The notes below the pieces were generated by a model, which saw only the letters and a list, made by a program, of their open reading frames with translations, was not told the DNA's origin and ran no database searches. Of a stretch of DNA of 59,878 nt, positions 24,578-32,837 are shown piece by piece. The position numbers and the translations under genes were made by a program. The stretch is from an uncultured Bacteroidales bacterium (lineage in GTDB: Bacteria; Bacteroidota; Bacteroidia; Bacteroidales; Bacteroidaceae): the NCBI GenBank assembly GCA_902774005.1, contig CACYGK010000004.1, positions 1-59,878 of the forward strand, in the 5' to 3' direction. The first letter of the stretch is position 1, and each line of letters starts with the position of its first letter.

Positions 24578-26737
24578 ATGAAGGTTTATCAGACGAATGA
24601 AATCAAAAACATTGCCTTGCTTGGCAATGACGGTGCTGGTAAGACGACCCTTACCGAAGCACTTCTGTATGAGGCTGGCATAATTAGCCGCCGCGGACGA
24701 ATCACAGCTAAGAACACAGTCAGCGACTATTTCCCTGTAGAGCAGGAATACGGTTACAGCGTGTTCTCAACTGTTTTCCATGTTGAGTGGAACGGAAAGA
24801 AACTCAACATCATTGACTGTCCAGGTTCGGACGATTTCGTCGGCGCGGCAATGACAGCACTTAATGTTACCGATACGGCAGTATTGCTTATCAACGGACA
24901 GTACGGTCCGGAAGTCGGAACACAGAACCATTTCCGTTATACTGAAAAACTGGGCAAGCCGGTTATCTTCCTCGTAAATCAGCTCGACTCTGACAAGTGC
25001 GACTTCAACCAGGTTGTAGAGCAGTTGACTGATATCTACGGAAGCAAGGTTGTGCCTGTGCAGTATCCTCTGAACGAAGGTCCTGACTTCAATGCTCTCA
25101 TCGACGTGCTTCTGATGAAGAAGTACTCATGGAAGCCGGAGGGTGGTGCACCAATCATCGAACCTATTCCTGCAGAGGAAATGGACAAGGCTATGGCTAT
25201 GCACAAGGCACTTGTCGAGGCTGCAGCAGAGAATGACGAGACACTGATGGAGAAGTTCTTCGATACTGAGGAACTGACTGAAGACGAGATGCGTGAGGGT
25301 ATCCGTAAGGGTCTGGCTGCACGTTCTATCTATCCTGTATTCTGCGTTTGTGCAGTAAAGGATATGGGTGTTCGTCGTCTGATGGAATTCCTTGGCAACG
25401 TAGTACCTTACGTTGACGAGATGCCATGTGTTCACAATACCCGTGGTGAGGAGGTGAAACCGGTTACCAATGCTCCTACATCACTTTATTTCTTCAAGAC
25501 AGCTAACGAACCGCATATCGGAGGTGTTCAGTACTTCAAGGTTATGTCGGGTAAGGTGCGCGAAGGTGACGACCTGACCAACAGCGACCGTGGCAGTAAG
25601 GAACGTATGGCTCAGATTTTTGCTTGTGCCGGAGCTAACCGTATCAAGGTTGACGAACTCGTAGCCGGAGATATCGGTTGTACTGTCAAGCTGAAGGATG
25701 TACGTACAGGAAACACACTCGTAGATAAGGATTGCGACCACAAGTTCAACTTCGTGAAGTATCCGAATCCGAAGTATATCCGTGCCGTTCGTGCTGAGAA
25801 CGAGGCAGATACAGAAAAACTCGTTGCTGCTATCCAGAAGATGAGTCAGGAAGATCCGACATGGATTCTGGAGCAGAGCAAGGAACTGAAGCAGACCATC
25901 GTGAAGGGTCAGGGTGAGTTCCACTTGCGTACTCTGAAGTGGCGTCTTGAGAACAACGAAAAGATTAAGATTATATTCGACGAACCGAAGATTCCGTATC
26001 GTGAGACTATCACTAAGGCTGCACGTGCCGACTACCGTCACAAGAAGCAGTCGGGTGGTGCCGGTCAGTTCGGTGAGGTTCACCTTATCGTCGAACCATA
26101 CTACGACGGAATGCCTGAACCTACAACCTATAAGTTCGGTAATCAGGAATTCAAGATTACGAACAAGGGTTCGGAAGTCATCGACCTGGAGTGGGGCGGC
26201 AAGGTTGTATTTGTCAACTCAGTAGTAGGTGGAGCTATCGATGCCCGTTTCATGCCAGCCATCCTGAAGGGTGTGATGAGTCGTATGGAACAGGGTCCGT
26301 TGACCGGTTCGTATGCTCGCGACGTACGCGTAATCGTTTATGATGGTAAGATGCACCCGGTTGACTCTAACGAACTTTCGTTCATGTTGGCTGGTCGTCA
26401 TGCATTCTCCGACGCCTTCAAGGCTGCAGGTCCGAAACTTCTCGAACCAATCTACGATGTCGAGGTATTCGTACCTGGCGACAAGATGGGTGACGTGATG
26501 AGCGACCTCCAGGGACGTCGTGGTATGATCGTCGGTTCTGAATCGGAAGGCGGTTACGAAAAACTTATCGCAAAGGTTCCGCTGAAGAGTCTGAGCAACT
26601 ACTCAACTGCTCTGTCAAGTATCACAGGCGGACGTGCCAGCTTCATCATGAAGTTTGCAAGTTACGAACTCGTACCTACTGACATCCAGCAGAAACTCAT
26701 GGCTGAGTTTGAGGCTTCGAACAAAGAAGAGGATTAA
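24578..26737 (+). CDS. fusA2: Elongation factor G paralogue lacking the catalytic histidine (EF-G2 type)
   Basis: The protein has 719 residues and the full EF-G domain order. The P-loop is GNDGAGKT (residues 17-24). The G3 motif, normally DTPGH, reads DCPGS (80-84), so the histidine that activates water for GTP hydrolysis is missing. The G4 motif NKxD reads NQLD (134-137). Bacteroides EF-G2 paralogues with this property have been reported to support translocation without GTP hydrolysis and to matter in nutrient-poor gut conditions. That this gene behaves the same is inference. It stands alone, with two hairpins after it and a well-conserved C-terminal half (QGEFHLRTLKWRL, KQSGGAGQFGEV). Confidence 0.85.
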   Translation: MKVYQTNEIKNIALLGNDGAGKTTLTEALLYEAGIISRRGRITAKNTVSDYFPVEQEYGYSVFSTVFHVEWNGKKLNIIDCPGSDDFVGAAMTALNVTDTAVLLINGQYGPEVGTQNHFRYTEKLGKPVIFLVNQLDSDKCDFNQVVEQLTDIYGSKVVPVQYPLNEGPDFNALIDVLLMKKYSWKPEGGAPIIEPIPAEEMDKAMAMHKALVEAAAENDETLMEKFFDTEELTEDEMREGIRKGLAARSIYPVFCVCAVKDMGVRRLMEFLGNVVPYVDEMPCVHNTRGEEVKPVTNAPTSLYFFKTANEPHIGGVQYFKVMSGKVREGDDLTNSDRGSKERMAQIFACAGANRIKVDELVAGDIGCTVKLKDVRTGNTLVDKDCDHKFNFVKYPNPKYIRAVRAENEADTEKLVAAIQKMSQEDPTWILEQSKELKQTIVKGQGEFHLRTLKWRLENNEKIKIIFDEPKIPYRETITKAARADYRHKKQSGGAGQFGEVHLIVEPYYDGMPEPTTYKFGNQEFKITNKGSEVIDLEWGGKVVFVNSVVGGAIDARFMPAILKGVMSRMEQGPLTGSYARDVRVIVYDGKMHPVDSNELSFMLAGRHAFSDAFKAAGPKLLEPIYDVEVFVPGDKMGDVMSDLQGRRGMIVGSESEGGYEKLIAKVPLKSLSNYSTALSSITGGRASFIMKFASYELVPTDIQQKLMAEFEASNKEED

Positions 26738-26751
26738 ACTCCGCATACATC

Positions 26752-26842
26752 ATTGGAATGGGAACTTTCAAGGCGAGTCCTCGCTATCCCATTCTAATTT
26801 TTATTTCCCGAGAGAGGTTCGTTTCAAGAACCTCTCTCTTTG
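26752..26842 (+). terminator. Double hairpin after fusA2
   Basis: Hairpin 1 pairs attggaatggga (26752-26763) with tcccattctaat (26787-26798), followed by T-rich sequence. Hairpin 2 pairs gagagaggttc (26810-26820) with gaacctctctc (26828-26838), followed by TTTG. Confidence 0.7.
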
Positions 26843-26988
26843 TGTGCTGATTACCAAAACCATAAGTAGAAATACGTGCTTGTGTTAATGGATGTGAATT
26901 TTATTTACTATTCGGGTGAATAATTAACATAAAAGAATTCTAAATTTTAAATAAAGCCGTTACTTTGTGACGCAAAACAAAAACGAAG

Positions 26989-28524
26989 ATGAGAAGATCA
27001 GTAATCATATCATTGGCAATAGCGATGGGAATCTCGTTCCTCTGTCTGCTCGGATTGCAGGTAAGCTATATCAGCGAGATTCTGGATATGCGCCGCATCC
27101 ACTTCCAGGAGGACGTGAAGCGAAGCCTCACTCAGGTGACACACCAGTTGGAGGTGGACGAAGCAAGCCGGTATCTGGAACAGGGTCCCGAGGCGATGAC
27201 AGGAATAGCAACGGCTATCGATTCCATTACGGTAAGTAACGACTCGTCGGTAATCCAGCGCACCCATCAGGTGAGGGCAAAGGACGGAAGCGTGTTTACC
27301 TCGCTCGAGACTACGGCTAAGACATCGATGTCGGATAAGTTCTTCACGAAGAGGAATCACGGAGCACATACCGACCGCATGCGTACCTTGCAGGAAATCA
27401 TGGCTCGACGCTACAGCTACGAGAAGACACTTGTCGATGAGGTGATATACAGCATCCTCTATACGGCTCATGACCGTCCGCTCGGCGAACGAATAGACTT
27501 CAAGCAGCTTGACCAGTACCTGAAGACCGAACTCAGTATCAACGGCATTCAGCTGAAGTACCACTATACGGTTATGGACAACGACAAGACCATCGTTTAC
27601 CGTTGTGCCGACTATGAGGAAGAGGGTAACGACCACGAATTTACAGTAGAGCTGTTCCCGAACGACCCCATCCACCGTGCAGGTGTGCTGATAGTTCACT
27701 TCCCCGCATTGAGCGGTGCCTTGTCAAGGTCGATGTGGTTCGTAGTCCCCTCACTTATCTTCACCCTCGTGCTGCTCGTCACGTTCATAGCCACACTCGT
27801 GCTCATCTTCCGTCAGAAGAAACTGACAGAACTGAAGAACGACTTCATCAACAACATGACCCACGAGTTCAAGACCCCGATCAGTTCCATCTCGCTTGCT
27901 GCACAGATGCTCGGTGACGACACGGTGAAGAAGACTCCGCAACTTATGGAACGCCTTACGCGCACCATCATGGACGAGACCAAACGACTCCGAATGCAGG
28001 TTGAGAAAGTACTCCAGCTTTCTATGTACGAACATCAGAGTGCCAACCTCCGAATGCAGGATATAGATATCAACGAACTGGTGTCCGGAGTCATCCATAC
28101 CTTCACCCTCAAAGTGGAGAAGAACGGAGGAAAGATTATCTCGCAACTTGAGGCTGAGAACCCTCTGATATACGTAGATGACATGCACCTGACCAATGTG
28201 GTGTTCAACCTCATGGACAATGCTATAAAATACCGTCGGAGCGATGCCGAACTCGAACTGAAGGTGAAGACATGGAACGAAGCCAATAAAGTGTGCCTCT
28301 CCATTCAGGACAATGGTATCGGAATAGCGAAACCCGACCTGAAACGAGTATTCGAGAAGTTCTATCGTGTCCATACGGGTAACCTCCACGACGTGAAGGG
28401 ATTCGGACTCGGACTGGCATACGTAAAGAAAATTGTCGAAGACCACAAAGGAACTATAAATGTAGACAGCGAAGTAGGCATCGGTACTACGTTTACCATA
28501 AAACTGCCTATTAGCGAAGGATAA
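26989..28524 (+). CDS. rprX: Membrane sensor histidine kinase, RprX-like
   Basis: The protein has 511 residues. Membrane segments at ~5-25 and ~250-273 flank a periplasmic sensor of ~220 residues. The H-box NNMTHEFKTPISSISLAAQ places the phosphorylated histidine at 292. The ATPase domain has the N-box FNLMDNAIKYR, and the G boxes DNGIGI and GFGLGLAYV. It is 37 bases upstream of the response regulator, so they form one operon. Size, order and the partner's sequence match the RprX/RprY pair of Bacteroides and Porphyromonas. The signal sensed is not evident. Confidence 0.88.
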   Translation: MRRSVIISLAIAMGISFLCLLGLQVSYISEILDMRRIHFQEDVKRSLTQVTHQLEVDEASRYLEQGPEAMTGIATAIDSITVSNDSSVIQRTHQVRAKDGSVFTSLETTAKTSMSDKFFTKRNHGAHTDRMRTLQEIMARRYSYEKTLVDEVIYSILYTAHDRPLGERIDFKQLDQYLKTELSINGIQLKYHYTVMDNDKTIVYRCADYEEEGNDHEFTVELFPNDPIHRAGVLIVHFPALSGALSRSMWFVVPSLIFTLVLLVTFIATLVLIFRQKKLTELKNDFINNMTHEFKTPISSISLAAQMLGDDTVKKTPQLMERLTRTIMDETKRLRMQVEKVLQLSMYEHQSANLRMQDIDINELVSGVIHTFTLKVEKNGGKIISQLEAENPLIYVDDMHLTNVVFNLMDNAIKYRRSDAELELKVKTWNEANKVCLSIQDNGIGIAKPDLKRVFEKFYRVHTGNLHDVKGFGLGLAYVKKIVEDHKGTINVDSEVGIGTTFTIKLPISEG

Positions 28525-28561
28525 GGAAACAAACTAATTATTAACTAAAAACGATACTACT

Positions 28562-29269
28562 ATGATTGAAGAAAGAAATGAAGACGTTCGCATCCTGTTG
28601 TGCGAAGACGACGAGAACCTGGGTATGCTCCTACGTGAATACCTCGAAGCAAAGGGTTACAAAGCTGACCTCTGTGTCGATGGCGAAGAAGGCTACAACG
28701 CATTCCTTGCACAGAAGCACGACCTCTGCATCCTCGATGTAATGATGCCGAAGATGGATGGTTTCACACTTGCAAGCCGTATCCACGACATCAATCCTGA
28801 GACACCTTTCATGTTCCTCACAGCTAAAAACCTGAAAGACGATATCCGCGAAGGATTCGAACTCGGAGCCGATGACTACATCACAAAGCCGTTCTCAATG
28901 GAAGAGGTTGTGTTCCGTATCGAAGCTATCCTGCGCCGAGTACGTGGAAAGAAGAACAACGACCAGATTATCCACCAGATTGGTAAATATACATTCGACA
29001 CCCAGAAGCAGGTACTCTCCATCGGTGACAAGCAGACTAAGCTCACCACCAAGGAGGCAGAACTCCTCACCCTGCTCAGCAACAAGGCAAACGAACTGCT
29101 TCAGCGCGACTATGCACTCAAGACAATCTGGATTGACGATAACTACTTCAATGCACGCTCGATGGATGTTTACATCACCAAACTGCGTAAGCACCTCAGC
29201 GACGATCCCCACGTTGAAATCCTCAACGTTCACGGCAAGGGTTACAAACTCGTCATCACGGAAGAATAA
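28562..29269 (+). CDS. rprY: OmpR-family response regulator, RprY-like
   Basis: The protein has 235 residues. The receiver domain has the acidic pocket CEDDEN (15-17) and phosphoacceptor D59 (LCILDVMMPKMDG), conserved T and K positions (FLTAKN, YITKPFS), then a winged-helix DNA-binding domain from ~130 ending 'ARSMDVYITKLRKHL' and 'VHGKGYKLV'. The start MIEERNEDVRILLC is typical of RprY. It is followed after 38 bases by a 36-residue membrane peptide that is probably in the same transcript. Confidence 0.9.
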   Translation: MIEERNEDVRILLCEDDENLGMLLREYLEAKGYKADLCVDGEEGYNAFLAQKHDLCILDVMMPKMDGFTLASRIHDINPETPFMFLTAKNLKDDIREGFELGADDYITKPFSMEEVVFRIEAILRRVRGKKNNDQIIHQIGKYTFDTQKQVLSIGDKQTKLTTKEAELLTLLSNKANELLQRDYALKTIWIDDNYFNARSMDVYITKLRKHLSDDPHVEILNVHGKGYKLVITEE

Positions 29270-29307
29270 ACATACCACATTATATAGCTGACGAAAGGAC
29301 AATTAAT

Positions 29308-29418
29308 ATGGGAGTTTATTTAGGATTTTTAGTTGTAGGTCTGCCGTGCCTGCTGTTCATCATCTACTGCTACACTCCTAAAGGTAAGGAGTGGAGACGC
29401 TTGAATGGGCTACTCTAA
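29308..29418 (+). CDS. 36-residue single-pass membrane peptide after rprY
   Basis: ATG 29308 encodes MGVYLGFLVVGLPCLLFIIY, a hydrophobic helix, then CYTPKGKEWRRLNGLL with a positively charged end, predicting N-out or membrane-inserted topology with a cytoplasmic tail. It lies 38 bases after rprY and before a terminator at 29487. Such a peptide could modulate the kinase, but no function is known. Confidence 0.6.
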   Translation: MGVYLGFLVVGLPCLLFIIYCYTPKGKEWRRLNGLL

Positions 29419-29486
29419 AAAAACAGCCTTAGTATTATTGAGGAGAGAATAAAACCCCTCTTCTTCGGTTCTAAAAAATTTAATAT

Positions 29487-29525
29487 ACGTCGAGCCATCT
29501 GAAAAGATGGGTTCGGCGTTTTTTT
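29487..29525 (+). terminator. Terminator of the rprXY operon
   Basis: Imperfect stem acgtcgagccatc/gatgggttcggcgt with a 6-base loop, followed by seven T. Confidence 0.75.
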
Positions 29526-29724
29526 AGTCATTAGCCGATTTTACGCTAAAGGATTACGACATTTTAGCAAAAAATACACAGGAAACGACTTAAAATGTCG
29601 CAAAAATGAACGAATCCTGTAATACATGATTATAACGTCTCTGCCGTGATGCGAAATGGCGCCCGACATCTCACGACGTCGTGCCCGCGTGCTCACGAAG
29701 CGGCAGGCTCACGGCGCGAGCGAG

Positions 29725-29834
29725 GGGCGGCTGTGGGAATTGATGAATGTGTCAATTCCGAAGCCGTTGGTCTCAGCTGTTCTGAAAATTACGTAGCTTT
29801 AGCGGAGAAGTTTCAGATAAACGCGAGGTCGGGG
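29725..29834. repeat. Dispersed intergenic repeat, copy 2 (110 bp)
   Basis: Aligns with 13261-13369 over its full length, in the same orientation on the given strand. Internal inverted repeat ggaattga ... tcaattcc is kept although the spacer base differs. Confidence 0.8.
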
Positions 29835-29885
29835 AACATGGTTCATGGTTAAAACTGTTCAAAAATATAGATTTTTCTGTTTTAC

Positions 29886-30162
29886 CCTCACTTACTCACT
29901 CAATCATGCTCTAGCCCTTTATCCATCGAGGGTATAGAGAGTGACCCTTCCTTGAGATGGGTCACTGAAGGGTCACTCATAGTTTCTTGGATGCTAGTCA
30001 TAAAAGTGGAGAATTTAACGGATATTTCTATCAAAACCTTTAAAATGAGATTTTCGGCAGGTGAGGTTTCAGTGACCCATGAGTGACCCATCTTTCACAT
30101 GGGTCACTCGCTGGAAGCCCCATAAACACTGGGCTGAGCCCCTGTATAGTGAGTAAGTGAGG
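29886..30162. repeat. 277-bp element with 15-bp inverted ends and internal GGGTCACT repeats
   Basis: The left end cctcacttactcact (29886-29900) is exactly the reverse complement of the right end at 30148-30162. Inside, GGGTCACT or its complement AGTGACCC occurs at least six times in two clusters near each end. No protein is credible within it. It has the shape of a miniature mobile element or a structured RNA; no target duplication was identified. Confidence 0.6.
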
Positions 30163-30220
30163 TTAGAATCGAAAATTCCTCAAAAATCAAAAATCTATAA
30201 CATTATATTACTGTCCTGCT

Positions 30221-30778
30221 TTACAAATATTCAAACAAAACGCCAGACTTATTACCACAGACGTAAGAAATGGGTTGCTGATTGTCCTGCCTGAGATGGT
30301 CAAGATATAGGGGCTCACCTTCTATGATGAGACTACATTCAAAAGTGTCGCCTGCTTTCAGTCGGGTGTTTTCTGATGCCACTACACGGAATTGCAAATT
30401 GCCAAGATACTCAATATCACAGATTCTTTCTGGTTGCCAAGTCAGTCGTAAATGTTCTCCTTTGACCAACTCTTGAGCCACACTTAGCTTTCTGCTCAAG
30501 ATAGGACTGCTCTGGCGTTCCTTTGGCAAAAGACTGTTCTGACAGTAGCCGTCCCAATCCTGATAACCCAGGAATTGCGCCAGGATGTCAAGCGTTCCCT
30601 TACGTGGCATAACTCCTTCATCTACATATCCCCAGAGACGCATCAACGTAGTGCGGCTGACCAGTACATGCAGTCGTGCATAGAGGCGTGTACGCAGGAA
30701 TTCAAAGTCCTTCGGCGTACACAGTTTCTTTTTCAAAGCCGTTTCAATCTCCGAACGGAGTTGCTCGGATAGTGTCAT
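30221..30778 (-). CDS. Kinase-coupled hypothetical protein, possibly DNA-binding
   Basis: About 185 residues are read from ATG 30778 (MTLSEQLRSEIETALKKKL), chosen because it overlaps the kinase stop as ATGA (translational coupling). Residues ~1-85 are helical with 'SRTTLMRLWGYVDEG' and 'LDILAQFLGYQDWDGYCQ', resembling a helix-turn-helix or other all-helical regulator. Residues ~95-185 look like a small beta domain (YLGNLQFRVVAS ... GVLFEYL). The family is not recognised by name. The tight coupling suggests it is a substrate or output partner of the kinase (inference). Confidence 0.65.
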   Translation of the reverse strand: MTLSEQLRSEIETALKKKLCTPKDFEFLRTRLYARLHVLVSRTTLMRLWGYVDEGVMPRKGTLDILAQFLGYQDWDGYCQNSLLPKERQSSPILSRKLSVAQELVKGEHLRLTWQPERICDIEYLGNLQFRVVASENTRLKAGDTFECSLIIEGEPLYLDHLRQDNQQPISYVCGNKSGVLFEYL

Positions 30779-32046
30779 CTTGCAATTTCTACCAATCTCC
30801 TGTTCCATTTCTCTATGATGGTTGCATAATGCTGATTCAAGGCATCGGCTATCTGTGCTATCTCGTTCTCATCGAACGATGGACTGATTTGCTGAAGATA
30901 GGTTTCAATAGCCAGAAAACCAGACTGACTTTTCTTGGTGAAATCCGGCCAGACGTATAAGAAGTTCGACAACGTATCAAGATGCTGATCTATCTTTGTC
31001 TCACGCATAGTCCTGTCAATGATTGTAAATCCCTTTTCTATGGCATTCTTCAGGCGAATCCTTTTATCCTCCTGTACCGCCTTCTGCTCTTCCGCCTGCC
31101 TGTTATAGTCTTTGAGTTCTGCTATCGTGTCGGTCAGCTGTGCCATCTGCTGCTGGTGCACCTTCTGCGCCTGCTGATAGGAAATATCCAATTCTGCCAG
31201 TCTGCTCCTTTGTGCTGTGGTCTCCCTCAGTTGCCAGCCGACCATAATGAGCAAAGCTGCAACAATCAACAATCCTGTCCGCGCCAGAATCTTTCTGATG
31301 CGCCTCTCCGCTGAACGCATACTGTTCAGCAATTCCTGTACATTCTGATAGCGGCGTTCGATGGGTTGCATACACCTATATATTATAGGGCGGAATCTGT
31401 TTCCAAGATTCATCTCTTGCAGAATGACACCTATACTGTAGATGTCGTTGCGCACGTCTGCAACCGCAGTCTGCTTCTGCTCAGGCGACATATATATCGG
31501 AGTCCCTGCCGGCTTTTTCAATATGGCATAGCTGTCTGTATCAGCCAGTCCGAAGTCTATCAGCTTAATGTTGTCGCCATTGCTACTTACGATGATGTTT
31601 TCTGGCTTCAGGTCACGGTGGACGATGCCTTTGCTATGTATGTATGCCAAAGCGTCCACTATCTCATACGCAACACGGAGTCGCGACTGCCGTGTGGTGG
31701 TTCCTTCCAGCCATTCTTTCAGTGTCGGGCCATCCGCATACTCCATCACGATGCATAGTCCATAGCCCTCAACATCCTCTATTCCGTAGGCGGCAACCAC
31801 GTATGGGTGCTGCAATTGCATCAGAATCTCAAATTCTTTCCTTAGTCGTTGCTGATATCCTGCCTCTCCTGCTATTTCCTCTTTCAGTTTCTTCAACAGC
31901 CACCATCGCCCATAGCGCTTCGCCTTAGCCACTACATTGACCTCCGATGTGGTCAATATCTCCACATCGGTAAACGTCTGGCTGATACCTTCGAAGGAAT
32001 CGGCAAGATAACCAGAGGCTGACGAATAGTTATTCCCGTGTTGCAC
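30775..32046 (-). CDS. Membrane-anchored Hanks-type Ser/Thr protein kinase
   Basis: The open frame runs to 32103 (442 residues), but a good promoter lies at 32052-32083 inside its first codons, so a GTG at 32046 is the likelier start (423 residues). Numbering below is on the long frame. The VAIK-like lysine is near 71 (WWLLKKLK), but no glycine-rich loop is evident. The catalytic loop is HRDLKPEN (162-169) and the metal motif DFG (183-185), with 'GTPIYMSPEQ' in the activation segment. A membrane helix (~275-292) is followed by a coiled coil (~297-345) and a helical extracytoplasmic domain. It is coupled to the 185-residue gene downstream. Confidence 0.82.
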   Translation of the reverse strand: MQHGNNYSSASGYLADSFEGISQTFTDVEILTTSEVNVVAKAKRYGRWWLLKKLKEEIAGEAGYQQRLRKEFEILMQLQHPYVVAAYGIEDVEGYGLCIVMEYADGPTLKEWLEGTTTRQSRLRVAYEIVDALAYIHSKGIVHRDLKPENIIVSSNGDNIKLIDFGLADTDSYAILKKPAGTPIYMSPEQKQTAVADVRNDIYSIGVILQEMNLGNRFRPIIYRCMQPIERRYQNVQELLNSMRSAERRIRKILARTGLLIVAALLIMVGWQLRETTAQRSRLAELDISYQQAQKVHQQQMAQLTDTIAELKDYNRQAEEQKAVQEDKRIRLKNAIEKGFTIIDRTMRETKIDQHLDTLSNFLYVWPDFTKKSQSGFLAIETYLQQISPSFDENEIAQIADALNQHYATIIEKWNRRLVEIAR

Positions 32047-32051
32047 GGGTG

Positions 32052-32083
32052 CAAAGATAGCAGTTAATGTTCTAAGATACAAA
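32052..32083 (-). promoter_or_regulatory. Strong consensus promoter of the kinase gene
   Basis: On the minus strand TTTG (32083-32080), an exact 20-base spacer and TATCTTTG (32059-32052). Expected transcription start is about 32047, at or next to the GTG at 32046, implying a leaderless or near-leaderless mRNA. Confidence 0.65.
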
Positions 32084-32103
32084 CTTTTCTTGAAAAGGAA
32101 CAA

Positions 32104-32490
32104 AATGGAACAACTGCCTTTCCTCCAAAGCGACTAATTTTGCACAAAATCAAAAATAATCAGCTCACAATGATACAACTTTCAAGAACATTGCTTATCT
32201 TTGCCCTGTCAGTTAAGAAAAACTGGCAATATCGAGGAGAGCGATTAAGCTTTGACCCGTCTGAGAATCTGCAAAATTCAACGTATATGGGTGAGAAGTC
32301 TGAAAGCTGCTTCTCCTGCAGTAGCATATATACTGCTCACTCCGATGTGGAGTTAGTTTACATATATACCTGCAGGTGTGAGCTGATTTTCATTCTTACA
32401 TATACGGGTATTGCAGAACCTTCAGACTAAGGATGTCGAGAAGGCTCACACTTTTTGTGCGTATATGAAACACCTAAAATAAAACTAATT
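32104..32490. other. Structured leader-like region, no protein gene seen
   Basis: A TATCTTTG box at 32196-32203 on the plus strand could start a transcript with a ~280-base leader for the gene at 32491, although no proper -33 TTG was found. The leader contains nested complementary pairs: gtctgaa 32298-32304 with ttcagac 32421-32427, gctcac 32335-32340 with gtgagc 32378-32383, actcc/ggagt around 32341-32353, and gtgag 32291-32295 with ctcac 32445-32449. A 96-codon frame over this region has no family and is not credible. Confidence 0.4.
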
Positions 32491-32826
32491 ATGACAGAAT
32501 CAACTTTATTATCTTGTTTCACTGCTGTTATGAGTCTAACAGCAGCCGTGGCATCTGTAATTGCTGCACTAAGAAACAAAAAGATTGAAGACCTCCAAAT
32601 TAAGCTAGAAAAAGAGCAATCAATGGTTCATTCACTCAAAAATGAACTATATAGAGTGTACATTAATGTTTCTGAATTATTGGATATAGAAAAAGAACTC
32701 GCAAGTGAGCTGGATATCAATAAACCCACGACAAGAAAGGGACGTTCTACAGATCGATATATTCAGCCTAAGCGTGTACAAACAAGAATTCTGGAATTAT
32801 CTAATGAAATCAATAATAATTTATAA
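32491..32826 (+). CDS. Small membrane-anchored coiled-coil protein
   Basis: 111 residues are read from ATG 32491; the longer frame uses a TTG inside the structured region. Residues ~5-28 are a membrane helix (LLSCFTAVMSLTAAVASVI), then a long charged helix with heptad character (IEDLQIKLEKEQSMVHSLKN). No family is recognised. It lies 11 bases before the LRR protein gene and may be co-transcribed, so a role tied to that surface protein is possible but unproven. Confidence 0.6.
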   Translation: MTESTLLSCFTAVMSLTAAVASVIAALRNKKIEDLQIKLEKEQSMVHSLKNELYRVYINVSELLDIEKELASELDINKPTTRKGRSTDRYIQPKRVQTRILELSNEINNNL

Positions 32827-32837
32827 ACATTACTATT

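Larger units (their letters stand above)
29526..30220. other. Gene-free accessory stretch rich in inverted and dispersed repeats
   Basis: No credible gene. Contents from left: a 10-bp inverted repeat cgacatttta/taaaatgtcg (29557-29566, 29591-29600), a short GC-rich patch with palindrome cacgacgtcgtg (29672-29683), the second copy of the 109-bp dispersed repeat (29725-29834), and an element with 15-bp inverted ends (29886-30162). The base composition changes abruptly, suggesting accumulated insertions. Confidence 0.6.

Noticed and set aside
29646..29852. 68-codon frame in the GC-rich repeat region
   Set aside because: Overlaps the dispersed repeat copy and the cacgacgtcgtg palindrome; not conserved in the first repeat copy.
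29900..30091. 63-codon minus-strand frame inside the inverted-repeat element
   Set aside because: Its sequence simply translates the GGGTCACT repeats; no start context or family.
32140..32430. 96-codon frame MHKIKNNQLTMIQLS...
   Set aside because: No family, poor composition, and it covers the inverted-repeat region; treated as a leader region instead.
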